Part shown: positions 60,401 to 64,000 of the stretch, piece after piece | How the letters are laid out: the number at the start of each line of letters is the position of its first letter | Position numbering within the stretch: position 1 is the stretch's first letter | Origin: Prosthecobacter sp. | GTDB taxonomy: Bacteria > Verrucomicrobiota > Verrucomicrobiia > Verrucomicrobiales > Verrucomicrobiaceae | DNA: 64,000 nucleotides | Reading direction: 5' to 3' | Assembly (NCBI GenBank): GCA_019186985.1 | Contig: JABARQ010000027.1 | Coordinates: 1 to 64,000, forward strand | Notes under the pieces: generated by a model | What the model was told of the DNA's origin: nothing | The model's input: only the letters and a program-made list of their open reading frames with translations | The model's database searches: none | Program-made: the position numbers and the translations under genes

Positions 60401-62079
60401 TTCCCGGCTCCAAGGTGTATCCCTGGATCGCCAAGGTGCGCGGCTCCACGCCAGGCGTCGGCCTCATCTCGCCGCCTCCGCACCACGACATCTATTCCAT
60501 CGAGGACCTGGCCCAGCTCATCCACGACCTCAAGAACGCCAACCGCGCCGCACGCATCAGCGTCAAGCTCGTCTCCGAGGTCGGCGTCGGCACCATCGCC
60601 GCAGGCGTCGCCAAGGCCCACTCCGACGTCGTGCTCATCTCCGGTTACGACGGCGGCACCGGCGCCTCCCCGCAGACCTCCGTCAAACACGCCGGCCTGC
60701 CCTGGGAGCTCGGCCTTGCCGAAACCCACCAGACCCTGCTGCTGAACAACCTGCGCTCCAAGATCGTCGTCGAGGCCGACGGCCAGATGAAGACCGGACG
60801 CGATGTGGTCATCGCCGCCCTGCTCGGCGCCGAGGAGTTTGGCTTCGCCACCGCCCCGCTCGTCACGCTGGGCTGCATCATGATGCGCGTCTGCCATCTG
60901 AACACCTGCCCGGTCGGCGTCGCCACCCAGGACCCGCAGCTTCGTGCCAAATTCACCGGCGACCCCGAATACGCGGCGAACTTCATGAAGTTCATCGCCC
61001 AGGAAGTGCGCGAAATCATGGCCCAGCTCGGCTTCCGCAGGCTTGAGGACATGGTCGGACGCGTGGACGTGCTCGAGGCCCGCCAGGCCGTCGATCACTG
61101 GAAGGCCCGCGGCATCGACCTCAGCAGCCTGCTCTATCGTCCGAACGTCGGCCCCGAGGTCGGCACCTACTGCACCGAGGCCCAGGATCACGGCATCGAC
61201 CGCAGCCTGGACATCAACACCCTCCTGCCTCTCTGCCAGCCGGCCATCGAGAAGGGCGAAAAAGTCAGCGCCACGCTGCCCATCCGCAACGTCAACCGCA
61301 CCGTCGGCACCATCCTCGGCAACGAGATCACCAAGAAGCACTGGAACGGCCTGCCGGACGACACCGTCCGCCTGACCTTCCAGGGCAGCGCCGGCCAGAG
61401 CTTCGGCGCCTTTGTGCCGAAGGGCGTCACCCTCATCGTCGAAGGCGACGCCAACGACTACGTCGGCAAGGGCCTCAGCGGCGGCCGCATCATCGTCTAT
61501 CCGCCGGAGGGCAGCACCTTTGCCGCCGAGGAGAACATCATCGCCGGCAACACCGCCCTCTACGGCGCCACCGCCGGCCAGCTCTTCCTGCGCGGCGTCG
61601 CGGGCGAGCGCTTCGCCGTGCGTAACAGCGGCGTCGACGCCGTCGTCGAAGGCGTGGGTGACCACGGCTGCGAATACATGACCGGCGGCCGCGTCGTCAT
61701 CCTCGGCACCACCGGACGCAACTTTGCCGCGGGCATGTCCGGCGGCATCGCCTACGTCCTGGATGAGAAGGGTGATTTCAAGACCCGCTGCAACACCACC
61801 ATGAGCGACCTCCTCCCCCTCGAGGACAAGGAGGAGATCGACGCGCTGTACGAACTCATCAAGCAGCACGCCGAGGCCACGAAGAGCCAGAAGGCCTTCA
61901 AGGTGATCGCCCTCTGGGAGCAGAGCGTGAAGCAGTTCGTCAAGGTGCTGCCCCGCGACTATGCCCGCGTGCTCAAGGCCCTCGACAAGGCCAGGGCCGA
62001 CGGCCTCACCGGCGACGACGCCCTCATCGCCGCCTTTGAATCCAACTCGAAGGACGCCTCCCGCGTCGGCGGGGGTTGA
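57478..62079 (+). CDS. gltB: Glutamate synthase large subunit
   Basis: GltB (1533 residues) makes glutamate from glutamine and 2-oxoglutarate. A 26-residue propeptide precedes the catalytic Cys27 (EHDACGVGF), which becomes the N-terminus after cleavage. The amidotransferase domain contains [10 protein letters not shown]. The FMN domain starts at [15 protein letters not shown], and the [3Fe-4S] cysteines lie in [15 protein letters not shown] near residue 1132. The C-terminal GXGXG domain has [17 protein letters not shown]. The start codon follows a run TTTTGCACAAAA. gltD follows 66 bases later. Confidence 0.97.
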   Translation: MTSPGLSQNGLPPAQGLYDPRNEHDACGVGFVCHMKGNKSHKIVADALQILENLDHRGACVEENTGDGAGILIQMPHKFLAKVAKAGGFELPEPGRYGVANVFTSRDPEARKKGQATFEKVAAEEGMPVIGWRDLPTDNSTLGKSARASEPVVRQVFVKRPASAADDLAFERKLYVLRKVAHNAIRVAKIDTSWYAPSMSCRTLVYKGMLTPAQVGGYYLDLSDADMKSALALVHSRFSTNTFPNWERSHPYRYIAHNGEINTLRGNINWMLARQSLFASELFGDDIQKIKPVINVDGSDSTIFDNCLELLVLSGRSLPHAMMMMIPEPWSGHESMSESKKAFYEYHSCLMEPWDGPASVAFTDGTMMGATLDRNGLRPSRYYVTHDDLVIMGSEAGVLPVDPANVKLKGRLQPGKMFIVNMEEGRIVPDDEIKEKIAAEKPYRDWLDKNLVKLADIADGAPCPLPDHETMLQRQQAFGYTWEDLRMLMVPMARDGVEAIGSMGTDIPIAVLSSKAKLLYDYFKQLFAQVTNPPIDCIREEIVTSPVTTIGREGNLLDPKPESCHLIELKTPILSNEELSKLKSIAEGEFASATLDITFDPKMGAKGLEAAMDALCAQADQLIKQGRNILILTDRGVSAGKAPIPALLAVGGLHHHLIRQGTRTQCDIVLESGEPREVHHFCTLIGFGCGAINPYLAFETLDDMIRQGLLVNIDHKKAVYNFIKAATKGVIKVASKIGISTMQSYRGAQIFEAVGLSKSVVDKYFTWTATRVEGSDINVIAEEAIQRHQRGFPDRDSQVHALDVGGDYQWRKEGEAHLFNPLTIHTLQKAVRTGSFDTFKQYSALVNTQVKQLYTLRGLLDFKAQTPVPIDEVESVESIMKRFKTGAMSYGSISKEAHETLAIAMNRIGGKSNTGEGGEDPERYTWTNEKGDSKNSAIKQVASGRFGVTSLYLSQAREIQIKMAQGAKPGEGGQLPGSKVYPWIAKVRGSTPGVGLISPPPHHDIYSIEDLAQLIHDLKNANRAARISVKLVSEVGVGTIAAGVAKAHSDVVLISGYDGGTGASPQTSVKHAGLPWELGLAETHQTLLLNNLRSKIVVEADGQMKTGRDVVIAALLGAEEFGFATAPLVTLGCIMMRVCHLNTCPVGVATQDPQLRAKFTGDPEYAANFMKFIAQEVREIMAQLGFRRLEDMVGRVDVLEARQAVDHWKARGIDLSSLLYRPNVGPEVGTYCTEAQDHGIDRSLDINTLLPLCQPAIEKGEKVSATLPIRNVNRTVGTILGNEITKKHWNGLPDDTVRLTFQGSAGQSFGAFVPKGVTLIVEGDANDYVGKGLSGGRIIVYPPEGSTFAAEENIIAGNTALYGATAGQLFLRGVAGERFAVRNSGVDAVVEGVGDHGCEYMTGGRVVILGTTGRNFAAGMSGGIAYVLDEKGDFKTRCNTTMSDLLPLEDKEEIDALYELIKQHAEATKSQKAFKVIALWEQSVKQFVKVLPRDYARVLKALDKARADGLTGDDALIAAFESNSKDASRVGGG

Positions 62080-62145
62080 TTTCCCGGTCCGCCACGAACC
62101 GCAACCGCCTTCACGCATCACCCACACGCTTCATTGTTCTAGACC

Positions 62146-63624
62146 ATGGGAAAACCAACCGGCTTCATCGAATTCACCCGCGAACTGCCCGCCGACCGCG
62201 ATCCGCTTGAGCGCATCAAGGACTGGAAGGAGTTTCATCTCCACCTTCCCGAAGACCGCCTGAAGAAACAGGGCGCCCGCTGCATGGACTGCGGCATCCC
62301 GTTCTGCCACAGCGGCACCCTCATCAGCGGCATGGCCAGCGGCTGCCCGATCAACAACCTCATCCCCGAGTGGAACGACCTCGTCTTCCGCGGCCTCTGG
62401 CGCGAGGCGCTGGACCGCCTGCACAAGACGAACAACTTCCCCGAGTTCACCGGCCGCGTCTGCCCCGCCCCCTGCGAAGGCTCCTGCGTCCTCGGCATCC
62501 ACGAGCCTGCGGTGACCATCAAGAACATCGAGGTCAGCATCATCGACAAGGCCTGGGAGGAAGGCTGGGTCACCCCTCAGCCCCCGGAAAAACGCACCGG
62601 CAAGAAGGTCGCCGTCATCGGCTCCGGCCCCGCCGGACTCACCGCCGCCGCCCAGCTCAACAAGGCCGGCCACAGCGTCACCGTCTTTGAACGCGCCGAC
62701 CGCCCCGGCGGCCTGCTCATGTACGGCATCCCTAACATGAAGCTCGACAAGAAGGAGGTCGTCCTGCGCCGCATCCAGGTCCTGGAGGCCGAAGGCGTGG
62801 TCTTCAAGTGCGGCGTCAACGTCGGCACCGACATCACCGCCGAGCAGCTCCGCAAGGACTTCGACGCCGTCATCCTCGCCACCGGCGCCACCAAGCCGCG
62901 CGATCTTCCGATCCCCGGCCGTGAGCTCAGGGGCATCCACTTCGCGATGGACTTCCTCACCGCGAACACCAAGGCCGTGCTCGATCCCGGCAAGGACTAC
63001 ATCACCGCCGACAAGAAGGACGTCGTCATCATCGGCGGCGGCGACACCGGCACCGACTGCGTCGGCACCAGCGTCCGTCACGGCTGCAAGACCGTCACCC
63101 AGCTTGAGATCATGGCGAAGCCGCCCATGACCCGCGCCGCGAACAATCCGTGGCCCGAATGGCCGAAGACCTACAAGATGGACTACGGCCAGGAGGAGGC
63201 CGCCGCCAAGTTTGGCGACGATCCCCGCGTCTACCTCACCACCGCCACCCACTTTGAAGGCGACGAAAACGGCAACGTGAAGGCCGTGCACGTCGTCAAC
63301 GTCGAGTGGAAGAAGGATGACAAGGGCAACTTCGGCCCGCAGAAGATCCCCGGCACCGAGAAGGTCCTGCCCGCGCAGCTTGTCCTGCTCGCCATGGGCT
63401 TCCTCGGGCCCGAACAGCCTCTTCTCGAAGCCCTCGGCGTCGAGCGCGACGCCCGCAGCAACGTCAAGGCCGAGCACAACCAGTACACCACCAGCCTGCC
63501 CGGCGTCTTCGCCTGCGGCGACTGCCGTCGTGGCCAGTCCCTGGTCGTCTGGGCCTTCAACGAAGGCCGCGGCGCCGCCCGCGAATGCGACCGCTTCCTG
63601 ATGGGCGCCACGAGCCTGCCGTAA
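62146..63624 (+). CDS. gltD: Glutamate synthase small subunit
   Basis: GltD (492 residues) passes electrons from NAD(P)H to GltB. The N-terminal region has two [4Fe-4S] sets, in [12 protein letters not shown] and [10 protein letters not shown], then [10 protein letters not shown]. The FAD motif is [15 protein letters not shown] and the NADPH motif [12 protein letters not shown]. The family length is normal. It is cotranscribed with gltB. Confidence 0.95.
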   Translation: MGKPTGFIEFTRELPADRDPLERIKDWKEFHLHLPEDRLKKQGARCMDCGIPFCHSGTLISGMASGCPINNLIPEWNDLVFRGLWREALDRLHKTNNFPEFTGRVCPAPCEGSCVLGIHEPAVTIKNIEVSIIDKAWEEGWVTPQPPEKRTGKKVAVIGSGPAGLTAAAQLNKAGHSVTVFERADRPGGLLMYGIPNMKLDKKEVVLRRIQVLEAEGVVFKCGVNVGTDITAEQLRKDFDAVILATGATKPRDLPIPGRELRGIHFAMDFLTANTKAVLDPGKDYITADKKDVVIIGGGDTGTDCVGTSVRHGCKTVTQLEIMAKPPMTRAANNPWPEWPKTYKMDYGQEEAAAKFGDDPRVYLTTATHFEGDENGNVKAVHVVNVEWKKDDKGNFGPQKIPGTEKVLPAQLVLLAMGFLGPEQPLLEALGVERDARSNVKAEHNQYTTSLPGVFACGDCRRGQSLVVWAFNEGRGAARECDRFLMGATSLP

Positions 63625-63662
63625 GGCAGTCAGGACTGTCTCTGCCATTGGAAGTTTTTTTG

Positions 63663-63692
63663 TTGCGGCGCAGGCCTGGTCCTGCGCCGCAA
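63663..63692. terminator. Hairpin after gltD
   Basis: TTGCGGCGCAGG at 63663-63674 pairs perfectly with CCTGCGCCGCAA at 63681-63692 around CCTGGT, 38 bases after the gltD stop. The run of T bases lies upstream (63655-63662) instead of downstream, so its terminator activity on the plus strand is uncertain. Confidence 0.5.
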
Positions 63693-64000
63693 ATGTTATC
63701 TACCCTCATCGCCGTTGGCAGGAAAAATCACATGACCCAGCCAGCCAGGCCGCCGGACGCCAACCGCTTTCACAAGCTCCAGGCTGCCGTCACCACAAGC
63801 TGGATGAGGAGACCCTGCCAGGCGCCTCCTCCAAGTGCATGCAGCATCATCAAACCGGTTTGAACCTTGTCCGTCTTGGATGGAATCCGTCTACACAAGG
63901 GGTCTCTCTGACACGGCGATGAATACCACCATTTCCGCAAAAAGACCCGGCTAGGAGTCAGAAACTTGCGGCAGCAAGACTCACCTTCATGGGGCGGTTC
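63693..64000. other. Right-edge intergenic region with no recognised gene
   Basis: I see no convincing gene here. A short open frame starting at 63732 (MTQPARPPDAN) could encode 44 residues but resembles nothing I recognise and lacks supporting features. A neighbouring gene may begin beyond 64000. Confidence 0.4.

Noticed and set aside
63732-63863. A short possible gene near the right edge (MTQPARPPDAN...)
   Set aside because: It is 44 codons, has no recognisable motif and no clear start context. It could be real but is not supported.
1-64000. tRNA, rRNA, CRISPR arrays, prophage or insertion sequence genes
   Set aside because: I saw no cloverleaf with a GGTTC-type T arm, no array of equally spaced repeats and no transposase or integrase motifs in any intergenic stretch.

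Overview
This 64 kb window is a GC-rich bacterial chromosome segment carrying housekeeping genes. It most likely comes from Verrucomicrobiota, of the Verrucomicrobiae / Prosthecobacter-Verrucomicrobium type. This assignment is an inference from gene content: a DUF1080 protein, a planctomycete-type cytochrome c lipoprotein, a secreted beta-propeller glycosidase-like protein, a formylglycine sulfatase, an exported seven-Ig-domain protein, and intergenic repeats of a kind I associate with that phylum. No rRNA, tRNA, CRISPR array, transposase, integrase or phage gene was recognised.

Layout. 0-6.1 kb: an SNF2 helicase, ndk, rpmB and an aldo/keto reductase-like gene. 6.1-13 kb: a repeat-rich gap, a secreted beta-propeller protein, a ROK kinase, nadC, a cytochrome c lipoprotein with a membrane protein, and an isolated nuoD-nuoE pair. 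13-16 kb: a xylose isomerase / class I aldolase pair divergent from an AraC regulator. 16-26 kb: clpP, an M23 peptidase, tsaD, lysA, a lipoprotein, the giant Ig-domain protein and gatB. 26-31 kb: hflC, hflK, pdhA, a TPR protein and a serine hydrolase. 31-36 kb: an iron/heme locus with an AraC regulator, ApbE, an FMN-binding protein and a TonB-dependent heme-type receptor, with two tandem Fur-like boxes. 36-44.9 kb: a sulfatase, a small HdrA-like protein with a 2x[4Fe-4S] ferredoxin, pgsA, RidA, TatD, SufE, an AsmA-like protein, a DNA glycosylase and a Nif3 protein. 45-52.4 kb: a ParA ATPase with an unknown partner, nagA, a peroxiredoxin, a ketone-body-type operon (SDR, CoA transferase, thiolase) and a DUF1080 protein. 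52.5-63.6 kb: metX, dnaE and the glutamate synthase operon gltB-gltD.

A feature seen across the window is initiation without Shine-Dalgarno sequences. Most starts are preceded by a C/T-rich leader, and several genes have a TTGAC hexamer so close to the ATG that leaderless or near-leaderless transcripts are predicted. The candidates for undescribed biology are the ferredoxin/HdrA-like pair, the ParA/partner pair, the flavinylation-heme locus and the covarying inverted hairpins at the left edge. None is proven by sequence alone. Large antisense open frames occur opposite many genes and are coding shadows.
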